The translations under genes and the position numbers were made by a program. Below are positions 37,981 to 49,018 of a stretch of DNA of 64,000 nucleotides, in pieces. Each line of letters begins with the position of its first letter. Positions within the stretch are counted from its first letter, which is position 1. The notes under the pieces were generated by a model. That model saw nothing but the letters and a program-made list of their open reading frames with translations, did no database searches and was not told where the DNA came from. The stretch is from Capitulum mitella (Eukaryota > Arthropoda > Thecostraca > Pollicipedomorpha > Pollicipedidae). The stretch covers positions 22,718,374 to 22,782,373 of the forward strand of contig CP099847.1 in NCBI GenBank assembly GCA_030062745.1, given 5' to 3'.

Positions 37981-38320
37981 AACACCTGAGGCCGGAGGCC
38001 GTCACCTCAGGCTGTCGGCCGACACCTGAGGCCGTCAGTCGACACCTGAGGCTGTCAGTTGACACCTGAGGCTGTCAGCCGCCACCTGAGGCCGTCAGCT
38101 GACACCTGAGTCCGTCAGCCGACACTTGAGACTGCCAGTTAACACCTGAGGCTGTCAGCCGACACCTGAGGCCGTCAGCTGACACTTGAGGCTGTCAGTC
38201 GACACCTGAGTCCGTCAGCCGACACTTGAGACTGTCAGTTAACACCTGAGGCTGTCAGCCGACACCTGAGGCCGTCAGCTGACACCCGAGTCCGTCAGCC
38301 GACACCTGAGGGTCACCGCC
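37981..38320. repeat. 20-bp minisatellite, 17 units with 100-bp higher-order period
   Basis: Units of the form GACACCTGAGGCCGTCAGCC fall in perfect 20-bp register from 37981 to 38320 without any indel. Variant units (TCCGTCAGCC, then ACTTGAGACTG, then AACACCTGAGGCTG) recur in the same order at 38101-38160 and 38201-38260. Groups of five units were therefore duplicated together. Confidence 0.95.
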
Positions 38321-38989
38321 GAGCCGTCGCGGTCACGGCCTCGGCAGAAATCACCGCCACGCAGGCGATCACAGCATTCTGCTGCTGACGAACAGCTACC
38401 AGGCACGTGCACTCGTGGTTGTTGGGCGCAGGGCGGCAGTGCGTCGCAGTACTTCGCCGTGTTACTGCTTATTTCCATTTATTTGTTTAATTAATTTCAA
38501 TCTGACTGCGTGACCTCAGTTTAAAAACAGACGGATGCGTAGCGGCTGCTTATATTGTGTTGATAAAGCAAAGCGTCATAAGCGTCAAAAACCAAAGAAG
38601 ATCACCTTGCAATGTCGGCGACATTCCGTTTATTGCTATCATTAGCAATTATACCTTGCCGCATTTGTGACGAATTACAAGCGTGCACGCGTGTGTGTGG
38701 TGAAAAGAACAACGTCATGCCTCACCTCTGCGACGCTACAGCCTAGCAGGGCCGCCTAGACATCGCGGCACGTCAGAAGTGATGTGCCGCTAACTAACCA
38801 ATGATGCTAACTAACCACCTCCGTGAAGTCGCATCACATCAGGACCGCCTGGACATCGGGGCAAGACACAGGCGATGCTAAACGTAACCAGCCCCGACGT
38901 GACGTCCGACCCAGCCATCATCCTCGGCCATCATCAACCCCGGCTGGTCACGGGCTGCCAGGGCGACCTGACGTCACAGGTCCAATCAC

Positions 38990-39186
38990 CACTGACCGCC
39001 ACCACCTGTCCGTTCCCCGGGGTGGGGCCGCGCCGGTCCCGGCCCGGCCCGACGGGTCCAGTCGCCGCGGCCGCCGCGCGCCGCCAGCACGCGGCCGCCG
39101 CCCGCCGCGCCGCGCCACTCCCGGATCGATTTCGACGAATCGGCGCGCTGGTTGCGCCGCTGTCGCCGTCGTTACGCCGTCAGCAG
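38990..39186 (+). other. Candidate exon in a CpG-rich block
   Basis: One plus-strand frame ends SRIDFDESARWLRRC, then RRRYAVS, at AGCAG|GTACGG (39186/39187), a fair donor in phase 2. The balanced composition of that peptide contrasts with the Arg/Ala/Pro-rich readings of the other frames. No start or acceptor is clear, although CGCCGCCAG near 39087 could serve. It may belong to an unseen gene or be chance. Confidence 0.2.
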
Positions 39187-39366
39187 GTACGGTCGGTGCG
39201 CGGGCCGGTGACGTCATTACCGGTAACGATCGCGGCGCGGTGGGGGACGCCGTGAAAACGGGTCAGCGGCCCGTGCTGTTTGTCGCGGCCCGGCCGGCTG
39301 GTCCGCGGAGCCTCGGAGGGACTGTCGGCGACCGTCGGTGCCGACAACACCGGGCCCGCCTCCTGA

Positions 39367-39540
39367 CCCCGGGGCTGAGGTGCCAACTGACACTGGGGCA
39401 GAGGTGCCGACTGACACCGGGGCTGACGTGCCGACTGACACCGGGGCTGAGGTGCTAACTGACGCCGGGCTGAGGTCCAAACTGACACTGACGCTGACGT
39501 GCCGACTGACGCCGGGGCAGAGGTGTCAACCGACGCCGTG
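39367..39540. repeat. 24-bp minisatellite coding AEVPTDTG in one frame
   Basis: About seven units of a GCTGAGGTGCCGACTGACACCGGG type. In the plus frame starting near 39338 the repeat reads PTDTGAEVPTDTGADV, an octapeptide repeat. The period is a multiple of three, but no exon boundaries or homologous protein support real coding. Confidence 0.85.
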
Positions 39541-39649
39541 ATGAACAGTTGTGCTGCGAAAGACCACGTGGCCGTCTCGTGACGCTCCTCTGTCGCGTCC
39601 GTCGTTTTGAAAAGCGGCCGGCAGTAGCGGCCATACGCCCTGACACGCC

Positions 39650-40940
39650 CTTCCAGTTGTCCGCAATGCCATCGTTATGCCGAGCGAAAAACGTAGTGTG
39701 TACGCTCTCTTACCAAATCGTCACTTAGCAGCGACAACTCAATGGCCTGAGTTAAATCAACTGCCGTAGTTAGGGAGGCCTCCTAGCTGACCAGACGATC
39801 AGCCATCTCACATTTTAAGTATGCGCGTCTTCATATGACCCGTGCTCACCTTTTTAGACACTGAGCATTGAGAATGACCCTACTTACATAACAGACGTTA
39901 GCTTACATTGTTTAAATACAGGCTGGTTAACTTTTTAGGCTTGATGTTCATCGGTATGGGAAGATGGTTGCGTTTGCAACTAAGGCTTTGCACTTTTCTC
40001 ACGACAATGTCTGTTAGTTCTTCGGAACTTTGCAGCAACTGAGTCTTGAGCCCTGGTGTGCAGTCTTGCAATTTTCAAATAAATGTCATTAGTATGCCGA
40101 GGGCCTCAGACGTATTTCTCCACGTTAAGCCATGAGAAATGAGAAATGTGAAAATCCTTGTGTGGTTGTCTTACCAACGGCACCGCACGTCTGTTGTGTT
40201 TTTCTTCACTTATTTTCACTCCTAACATGAGGATGTCACCTCCTATGAGATCGGTGGCGATTTTGTGTTTGCCCGCATATGGGTCAGGGTCAGCAGATAT
40301 TAATGTGACGCGAATGAACGGTTGTATCAAAAGAAAAATATGTTTTATCCGGGACGTTTTCCCTTGGTTGGTTATTTGCGTTTCAGGGCGCGCTAGAAGA
40401 AAAGGTAAAATGACTGCAATTGCTGTTCCCTTGCGAAAAGGCCATTTCTGCCCCTGTGCCCGTGATATGTACGGTCGACTAAGGTTGAACACATCAGAAA
40501 CATCAGTTTAATATCAGCTTAATTCTCATAAGCATTAGGTTTTATCGCGTAGCAGAAATTTCGTGAAAAACTACGGGGAACTATATGCACAAAGAACACC
40601 ACACTGCTTCATATATTTGCATCGAACTGCACGTGCATCGACCTGCACTATATGCCAAGTGCTGGAGTGTGACGTATGACGACCTTTGACGACCTTGACT
40701 CCATGTAACCTTGTGCCGTATTCAGCCTTTCTAAGCCGACTGAACTCCATCCACCAGTGTACGTCTTATCATCCCGGAGCAGCCCAATATTAATCAGTTC
40801 AGGATGGCGGTTATTTCCTTCGCATTACCCGTCTGGATCGTTCAGTAGGTCTGGTCAACATTGCACACAGAGATCTGTGCGAATACTTGTGCAAATTCAC
40901 TTCATACTACTGTGAAACACAGACTGCATGAGGCCACACC
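39650..40940. other. Intergenic DNA, nothing recognised
   Basis: No convincing exon or repeat. The 117- and 128-codon frames at 40106-40511 face each other on opposite strands and have no domain. Confidence 0.45.
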
Positions 40941-40958
40941 AGCTCAGAACTCTCCGTG

Positions 40959-41076
40959 CCGATTCCGTTTTTCTCAAGCGCCTGTCATTGACTCTGACAG
41001 TGAACCGGAGCGCTGCCTGGTGCGGGTCATGCAGCAGAAGGAGCCGGAAGGAATGAAGCATGATCTAGCGACGTGA
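40959..41076 (+). other. Candidate terminal exon or short ORF relic
   Basis: The plus frame reads FSQAPVIDSDSEPERCLVRV, then MQQKEPEGMKHDLAT and TGA at 41074-41076. The mixture of acidic and basic residues looks like real protein rather than random sequence, and CTCAG occurs just upstream as a possible acceptor. I do not recognise it. It could be the last exon of a gene between 37 and 41 kb or the tail of a dead element's ORF. Confidence 0.3.
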
Positions 41077-43083
41077 GGTAGGCATAGAGTTCAGCTATGA
41101 TCAGTATAACTGATTCTCACAAGTCATATGGTGCATGAAGTAACGCTGTTACTATTTCAAGAGATCGTTAATCTTAGTCTTGAAGATAACACTGCTAAGT
41201 TCGCGGACTTATGGCAATTTCCTCTTGATAAATATTTACGGCAGTTGGCTTGTTTGCGTACATTGATCATTTCCCCGGAAAGTGACGATGTAAAGATCCT
41301 TTCATTGCAGATCCACTGTTCTGAGTCTTCGCATCTTTGCGGTAACAACATGAATTACCAACACACTCAACAACCCCAAACCGCCCTGGACGTTACTGCA
41401 TTACCATTTGGAGGAAAACCCCTAGCAGCACTCTGCCGCACCTGACTTTGGAGGGAGCGACCCGAAAAACGGCCAGGGCAGTGTGGCGTGGCCGCCGGCG
41501 GGGTGGCCTCCCCGGCTCCTCATTCAGGGCGGGCGTCGACTGTCTTTGACCGGGCGATGCACGGCTGCCAGCCGTCCAGACAGGCTTTGTTCCTGCAGCC
41601 GCGCCCCCCCCCCGCCCGGCGGGTGGGGGGGGGCTGCTGGCGAGGATTCCCCGGCGGAGCCTTAGCACGGCCTCTGACCAAGGCCAGAATGGTTCAGTGG
41701 TGAAGGACTTTACGAAATACGGACAGGACGCAGAAAGGCGACGAAGTTAATGGTTCTATGTGCATTGTGGAACTAATTTTAGGGTTTCAATGGTGTCGCT
41801 GACTGTCTTTAGAGGCGGCTCGTAGCTTGGCAGGCACAAGGTTATAGTATGACACGGAATCCAGGGTGGGGGCTCCTACCGACGTTTCCAACGGTTTTTC
41901 GGGAACAAGTTCTCAGTTTATATTGAATTTCGGGTTGTGTTCTCGATTTTCATTTCATTTATCACATCTGTGCACCCTCGTGAAATCGGCTTTTAAGAAC
42001 GCGGAAAAATAGGATGATGACAAAATGAAATACAGACACATAGACGCGATAAAGGTGCAGTCATTAGTAAGGACTGGGTATGGGGATAGAGGATGGGGAT
42101 ATGGTAACATGTGTCCAGCCGAATACTGCATTCGATAAGGCGGCACTGCTTTCTGGCATGGGACACCTGCTGAAAGGAAGTTAAGAATAATGATACGGCA
42201 CAGAAAGTCCAGTGCACATCACTACGGTCGTTCCGGCACTGCGCGCGATGCAAGGACTCAAACTGAAAGATAAAGGATGAAGTACTGTGAAGGGAAGGAA
42301 AAGGTTAGGTGCCTAAACGAAGTACGAAAAAATAGCAATAAAAGATGTATCTCTATAAATAAACTCGATTCGGTCGTTCTGAGAGCAAATGTAAGTTTAT
42401 AGCGTTATAGTTTTGTGTCTGTGTGCAACATCCCCTGGTTTCTTGTCAGCTGCGTCTAGTCCTGCGACAGACTGGTGAGGGCAAATTATATGGGCCACAC
42501 CTCCTTTTTACACCTGGCCCATTTTACTCGAAATCCTGGATTCACGTCTGACATCTCACCAAAGGCATTTTTTAGGAACTGTTGTGATGGCTGAAGGAGG
42601 TTGTAATGTCGGTTGTCCCACATTTGAAACTGACAAACTGTATAGCACTGTTCTATTGCAGGGGCGTCGATCTGCATTCTTTTGAAAAGGCCCTGCTCCC
42701 CCCAATGTTGATTTGCCACCCCCCAATGTTGATGTGGGCCCCCAATATTTTCTATACCGTGGTTATGCGTGCGCTTGGGCAAATGCAAGGGGAACGCTGG
42801 ACAAGGGCGATGAGCTGCTGGGACCAATCACTTCCAGGTTCTTTCAGGGGCGTTGGGACCGAGGCAGCGGGCGGCTACCTTCTCCCAAATTTTGGGCAAC
42901 GTTTAACGCTAACCCTATGGCGTTGCATGGAAAGAAACGAGGTAAAAATCTCGTTTGCCCCTGCCCCATCTCCATAGAAGTTCCACCGCTCCTGGGTTGT
43001 TGTAAAATTTGAATGACCAGAAAAAGAGCACCGAGGGCAGCTAACTGAAACGACAAGCAATTACCGACAAGCTTCGGATTTTT
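41077..43083. other. Intergenic DNA with possible repeat relics
   Basis: GC-rich patch with C-/G-runs at 41600-41640. A phrase GCAGGGGCGTCGATC at about 42659 and AGGGGCGTTGGG at about 42847 resemble DNA-transposon end sequence (CAGGGGCG type), and CCCCCCAATGTTGAT is repeated at about 42695 and 42718. I cannot define an element. Confidence 0.35.
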
Positions 43084-44292
43084 TTAACCCTATTCCCGGA
43101 AGGGGGGCTGAATTCGCTCCCCCTCGGGTTTTTTGCTTACAGATTCCAGGCTTTTTGACGCAGCTTCACGAAACTTAGTGACTTTTCCTAGCTATTCTTT
43201 CTACGTGCCGTGACAAAATTTCAAAATTCTATTTTGCCCAGGGGCGGAGTCAGGCAACGTTTTTGGGAGGTACCTCGTGCCATTTTGGCCATGTTGAGGG
43301 TAGAAGGAAAATGTCTGCCAAAAATAGCGTTTTTAGGTAGAACTAGAACTTTATATGGATGAATAGCTTAACAGCTGGACAATGTGCAGATACAGTTTTG
43401 TTTGTCTGAGGCTACTTCACAAGGTCAGGTCAAAGTCAAAAGTCAAAAAAAAATTTGCAATAATTTTTGCTCTGTTTTTTTTTCAAATGCCAAACCCGGA
43501 ATATATATGGCGTAGATATGTGCCCTCTACTTGTGTATCAAGTTTCAGCCTGATATCAGTTCGGATCACGGAGCTATGACCTAAAATGTCAGTGCGCGTA
43601 CCCTATACGCAATAGCCATAAAATGAAATTTTTGAAATCGAGTGAATTCAAATGATTGAAAACGTTTACAGATAATATTAAATGCACACGAAATCATTCC
43701 AAGTGACTCCAAGGCCACTGGAGGTCATTTAAGGTCAAAGGCCACAAGTTGGTCTGAAGAACGTGTGACCATGACAGTTCACCCTTTTCCATGTCCCTGG
43801 CACCGCCTATGCTAACATTATACAAACATTGTGATGCGATTTGTACTTCTTTAGCATAACATGACTAGCAGAAGCCAAAAAATTGTTTTTGCCTTTTTGT
43901 TCATTCATTTGTTAAAAAACTAATCCTCCTATTTTTGAAACCCTGTGAACGCCCATGAATTTTCCCAAAATTTCAGATGTGTGTACAAATGGTAAAAGCC
44001 CCATCCATGATCTCTCGATTCATGCCAGTTTCATCGAAATCGGTCCATAAACAACGGAGTTATAAGAAGTCCAAAAATGCCCCCTATTTCGACATTTTTG
44101 CCCCCCTATATCCACACTTTTGCAAATTTTGAAAATTTTTCTTTATAAAAATGTAGTTCACGTCATGGCCAATCGATTGCCGTTTGTTGCAATGAAATCG
44201 GATGTGCAGTTCTGGAGATCTCAGGGGGGGCCGAATCCGCCCCCCTTGCCGGGAATTGACCATACCGTCTAGCCCTCCGGGAATAGGGTTAA
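43084..44292 (+). mobile_element. TTAA-bounded nonautonomous DNA element, copy F
   Basis: Perfect ends TTAACCCTATTCCCGG and CCGGGAATAGGGTTAA. It is collinear with copy B along all 1209 bp with scattered substitutions and few indels; one block near 43820-43880 is almost identical. It carries AGGTCAGGTCA at 43422-43432 and GGAGGTCATTTAAGGTCAAA at 43720-43739. This is the best preserved member in the window and defines the family's ends. No ORF for a transposase, so it must be moved in trans. Confidence 0.9.
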
Positions 44293-44515
44293 GGATGCCT
44301 ATTTTCGTGCATTCCAGACTTAAATTTTGTCTAGCTCACGGTGTTCAAGTGCCATCAAGGTACACTGGCTACGGTAATGGCACACTGCACATGTAAAAAT
44401 TCGCGATTAAAAACGAAAATGGAATATTCTTGGCAGATATCAATCTTATTATAGTCCCTGATGCATCCGTAATCCATGTTATCCGTAGGTTTGTCAATAC
44501 ATCAAATACTCACCT

Positions 44516-44555
44516 ACGTCAGATAAGACGTAGGTAAGTGCGTCTTATCTGACGT
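44516..44555. repeat. Hairpin with 15-bp arms
   Basis: ACGTCAGATAAGACG at 44516-44530 pairs exactly with 44541-44555 across a 10-nt loop. Nested inside, CCTACGTC and GACGTAGG (44513-44520, 44527-44534) give an alternative stem. The arm sequence ACGTCAGA is shared with the hairpin at 27998-28045. Confidence 0.85.
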
Positions 44556-45072
44556 TTCTGCGCAATAACAGTTTGACTCTTTGGCGTCCAGCACCATCTG
44601 GTTTTAACTCCTCACGGTGCAAAAAACGAAAAATTTTCATCGATCAAAATCAAGTGGTCTGAATTGGTCTAAAAATTTACATTTCGGAAAAGTTACGTTG
44701 TTGGGCATCTCGGCTCGGATTGGCCATCTCAATCATTTACACAAAAGGACATCCGTGGCTGGTTTATTTTCTGACATCAACACCACACGTTTCTGTTTTA
44801 TCAAACTGAGCCTATACCTTGTGCGAGTCAAATACTTCATGGCAGCTTGGTACGCGAACATGCCATCGGCTCAAAACCTCAAATTACGTTCTCTTGCGCA
44901 GTCGCTGAGCTTCAGTGACCATATACAACAACAATGAGAACTGGAGCTATCCAACGCAGGTTTAATTTCGGCCTAGTCGCAGTCATGTCCGCTGTTGTCT
45001 TGTCTCCTGTTTTCTGTGTCCGGCTGCTGACCCTGCGGCCGCCACTGACTCCAGTGCCGTCCTCTCGCCAGA

Positions 45073-45567
45073 ATGGCGCCCATCTCTCGCAGGAGCAGCG
45101 GCATACCCGTGCCCGTGACGGCGGCCAAGTCTCGCGCCCCCAGCCGCCTGCGAGGTAAACGAGTCAAGCCGGCGGAATCGCGGAGCCCCAGTCGACTGGG
45201 CGACGATCGAGGGAAACAGAAACAGGAGTCACGCGCCCCCAGCCGTCTGGAGGACGACCAGAAGAAACAGAACAACGAGTCACTCGCCCCCAGCGGTCCT
45301 GGGGGCGACTCCGAACAACCGAAAGAGGAGTCGCGCGCCCCCAGTCGTCTGGAGGACGATTCCGAGAAGCAGAAAAGGGAGGAGTCACGCGCCCCCAGTC
45401 GTCTGGGGGACGACTCTGAGAAAGAGAAAAGGGAGTCGCGGGCCCCCAGCCGTCTGCGGACAAACCGGCCGACCCCGGTGACATCACGCGCCCCCAGCCG
45501 CCTGGGTTCTGACGAGGTGAGACAGTCCCACATTGCCGCCTGGGCCACGCTCCCCAGGCATGTCCAG
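45073..45567 (+). CDS. Gene 2, exon with SRAPSRL repeats (first coding exon)
   Basis: The ATG at 45073 follows CTCTCGCCAG directly, so either the leader is spliced just before it or this is the first exon. The 165 codons end in phase 0 at GTCCAG|GTAAGT. Residues 20-145 are eight repeats of SRAPSRL plus an acidic/basic spacer, starting at 20, 36, 53, 70, 87, 105, 122 and 138, a 17-residue (51-bp) period. The last 20 residues (SHIAAWATLPRHVQ) are not repetitive. The protein is unknown to me. Basic and disordered composition suggests a scaffold, cytoskeletal or RNA-associated role, which is speculation. Confidence 0.7.
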
Positions 45568-47343
45568 GTAAGTGGTTAGGTCCCTCCTCCTCCGGGCTCT
45601 GGCAGCAGCAGGGACGGAGGCGGAGCGCCAGGCCCTAAGCGGTCACCTCGCGAGGGCTGCCGGGCGAGCCGCCATGCCAAGTGGTTGGTATGTGACACCG
45701 TTGCTTTCGTTAGACAGCTAGACGAGGAAGGAGACTCCTGATGTCTCAAACACGCTGCATTTTTCAGTTGTACTTGTCTGTTGTTTGTGACCCTGTATTT
45801 CGTTCTCACTGCGCGCACGATTCGCGAATGCCTTTGCTGGGCGTCCAGACACCAGTTTTCAATGCCTTGGGCGTCTCCCGATGGATGTGCAAGCATTGGA
45901 CGGATCATGATTACCAGGTCTTTCATACGCTCACAGGAAATTAGCACAACAGGCTCAGATCGATGGGCGGCACGCAAATAACGCACCCGCGGGACACGCC
46001 GACGCAACTCATGTGGTGGGGGCGGGTAACGAGTCGTTCCCGTGTCGCGGCGTGCGGTCCAAGGACTTTTTCTACCTATCTTGGTCATGATGATTGCCTG
46101 CACGTAAGGAACAGATTGCATATCGTGAGTGCATGCCATGCGGTTTTTCCCGCAAGACCGATTTCTGATATGTTTGGACCAGAGGAAGCGTGCACCGTGG
46201 TCATATTCTCGTCGTAGATTGACGTATAACTGTCGTCGGCTAGATGAAACCTGTTCAGTCCGCTGTAGAGCAATTTCCAGTTACCACAGAGTTGTCCCGA
46301 CAGGCAGGCATTTATCTTCCACACGCGTCTGCCAGTGCGGAAAACACTGGACTAAACGCGATGGGATATTTCTGAGGTCGTCGTCAAATGCGTGAGTTTG
46401 CAGCCGTCCAGAGGTCGACGAGCCGCGGGCGGAGCTGTTTGCTGCTGGGGGCGCCGTCGGAAGTGCTCTATTGCCGCCGTGGGCGGAGCGGGTGCGGAGG
46501 GCGCCATTGATTCGGCCATACATACACAGACGAGCGACAGCGGTCACATAGTGCACCTCTGGTATCGATCGCCCCAGCGTGCCTGCGAACGCAAGGGCAA
46601 ACGTCGGGCGCCCGGGGTGTGAGGCACGAAAAACAGGGAAGTGAATTTTGTCAGGTTATACATTTTTACATATAACTTCACTGACCCAGAAGCCGTGCGT
46701 TTTCGAGCGAGGCTATGGGCCGAGTGAGTCATACGTCAACCAAAATTTAAAAATCGACTTCAGCGGCCGACCCTGGCAGGCTCGACATAGCGCCTTTTAC
46801 GTGCGTACAGCTGCACAACCACAGTTCAATAAGTCATGACATTTTCACAAATTTAAGCTCAGTGATTAAATTCTTACCCCGCATTCGCAATTTCAGTTTG
46901 CGAGCTCTTTTGTCCAAAGAACTATTCCGTTAGTGACGTTTTCATCATCCATGGATGTCCTTGAACCGCTCAATAATGTCAATGAACAATATCATGAGCG
47001 ACACTGATGTTTAAGTTTGCGATTGCTCGACTAAAAATGCCGCCGTAGATCGACAGACATTCATTTTCATTGTAAGATGCACCAAGCGAAAAGGCATATG
47101 CCAAAACCCATTTCAAAACATGCTTCAAAATTTCGACAGAACTACATTAGGCCACTCGTATGCGCCCTACGACGCGTCTTATTGGCTAACTTTCCAGATA
47201 TTGCTACGTTTTGCTCAAAAATGTGTCAAAGAAAACATGTGGCACGAATTAAACACTTAAGCAGATTAACACTCGCTTTCAGGATGTTGCGTGGTCAGTA
47301 CACCTCAGAGTTGTTCGATACCTCCAGTTTCCCCCGATACATG

Positions 47344-47600
47344 TAGCTGCAGTTCCATGCCGGCACTCATGGACGGGGGCCCCGGTGCGCCCGTGACCCG
47401 CTTTTGCCGGCGGCCCTCTCCGCGTCGACGCATCGATTGTGGCGCGCCGCGGCGGTCGGTCGGCGCGGCGGCGGACGCGCGGCGCCGACCGGCCAGTCGC
47501 CGTGCAGCCGCGCCGGCCGGACCGACCCCTCGCCGTGGGAACGCCGGCTCGTGACGCTCGCGACGACCCGCGCCCGGGAGCGGCACGTCGACGGCGACAG
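47344..47600 (+). other. CpG island with candidate exon
   Basis: A very CG-rich block. One plus-strand frame ends PSPWERRLVTLATTRARERH, then VDGD, at GACAG|GTGAGG (47600/47601). That peptide is more protein-like than its neighbours, but the exit phase (2) does not fit exon 58383, which needs phase 0. It could be an alternative first exon or a separate gene's exon. The 216-codon minus-strand ORF here is low complexity and likely a by-product. Confidence 0.25.
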
Positions 47601-48689
47601 GTGAGGGCGGCGCTGCCGACCTTGTGGCGGGGACGGCGGCCGTGAGAGCGGCGGGCAGCGGACGGTTGCGGGAGGACGCAGCACTCGAGCTGGTGACACC
47701 GGCGGGACGGGGCGACGGGGCATTAGTTAGAGCCGGAGGACGGCCGCTGAACGCTCCGGTGACGCTGGGCAAGGTGCGGAAATTTCGCGGAACCTCCCGA
47801 CCAGCGGCTAAGCGTCCGCCCGGGCCTGGGCTTGGGGAGACTGCTGCATTTGCCGGCGCTGGCGTGTTTGTGGTTAAGATGCTGCGGCAATATCGTTGGA
47901 TGAAGAGATGTCCACATTTTGCTATGGGTTTCATGCGTACGTATGTTGCACTCATAACACTAGAAGAGTATCATTTCCAATATTATAGGCATGATTTAGG
48001 GAACATAAATACCAATGCCTTTTATAGCCCGGAAATTCATATAAAATGAACCTTGTGAACATATGAAACAAACCAAGGAACATATGAAATGCCACTATAA
48101 CTTGCCGCTTCGTGGCAACAAAAAACCGCATGTTTTGTGTCGTGTTAAAGTTCTCATTCCAGAAAACTTGATTATGCAACTCTTGAAATGTGACATGAGT
48201 TAAATGGAATTCGCGTTTTTCGTTTCCAAAACTAAAAACGGCAAACGTCAAAAAGCATACATAGGCAATGCACGTTTATCTGTCAAAATGGTGATACACA
48301 TCAACCCAGATCATGTATTACTAAGGAATTAATGACATAATAATTTTAATGATGAATAATATAACACGTCAAATTCATAAAGGCCACTGGACTTCATCAA
48401 ATACCTCTAAGCACTCATGTTTGCACAAGGAAATATTCAAATGGCTGCCACAGCTGGTGGTGCGTCGATTAATACTACATTTGGAAAGTCCCAGTTATGT
48501 CAACTTGACTTATAATAACATTGGGTGACCTCACGGATGATCTGCATTGACCCCTCATGACATTTTATTGACATTGCTCATTTATCACGTGAACTCGAGA
48601 AAAAAATGGTAAAATCATAAAACATCGTTGTCAGTGACTTTTGTGTCGTTATGCCCACTGTATGTTATTATGACTATTATGACTATTAT

Positions 48690-49018
48690 GCCACATGTGA
48701 CCGCCTCTGACTCCTTTCTGTGGGGCTGTCTGAAAGAAAAGGTCAAAGCCGGCTCACGGGCATGGGCTCATAAGCCACAAACACGGGCCGACTTACAGCA
48801 GAAAAAAAATCGGAAGAGATTGAGAATATTGGCTCTACTACGTTGGCTGGTGCTATCAAGAATGTGATTTCGCATGCGAACTCGTGCGTCGCTCACGGCG
48901 AACAGCATTTGAGCGACATCGTGTTCCATACGTGATAATACAAACTTATATTCCAGTCAGGGCCACAGAAAAGTTACACGGTCAAAAAAGTGGAAAGCGA
49001 TTTTTGAAACACCTTGTA
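48690..49018 (+). mobile_element. Relic of a Tc1/mariner-like transposase 3' end
   Basis: The plus translation has DSFLWGCLKEKVK and RADLQQK. After a frame change near 48810 another frame reads IENIGSTTLAGAIKNVIS. A further short stretch ends LSDIVFHT. This matches the last part of DDE transposases of the Tc1/mariner type, where D-x-F-L-W-G-x-L-K is followed by an ELK/helical tail and a Gly-His-rich end. At least one frameshift breaks it. The closing TTTTTGAAACACCTTGTATT resembles the 3' ends of such elements, and copy G of the TTAA family begins right there. Confidence 0.55.

Noticed and set aside
45576-46139. 187-codon minus-strand ORF, first read as a transposase
   Set aside because: I could not place DDE-type motifs in order in any frame, and the composition is unremarkable.
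47305-47955. 216-codon minus-strand ORF
   Set aside because: Low-complexity Pro/Ala/Arg reading of a CpG island.
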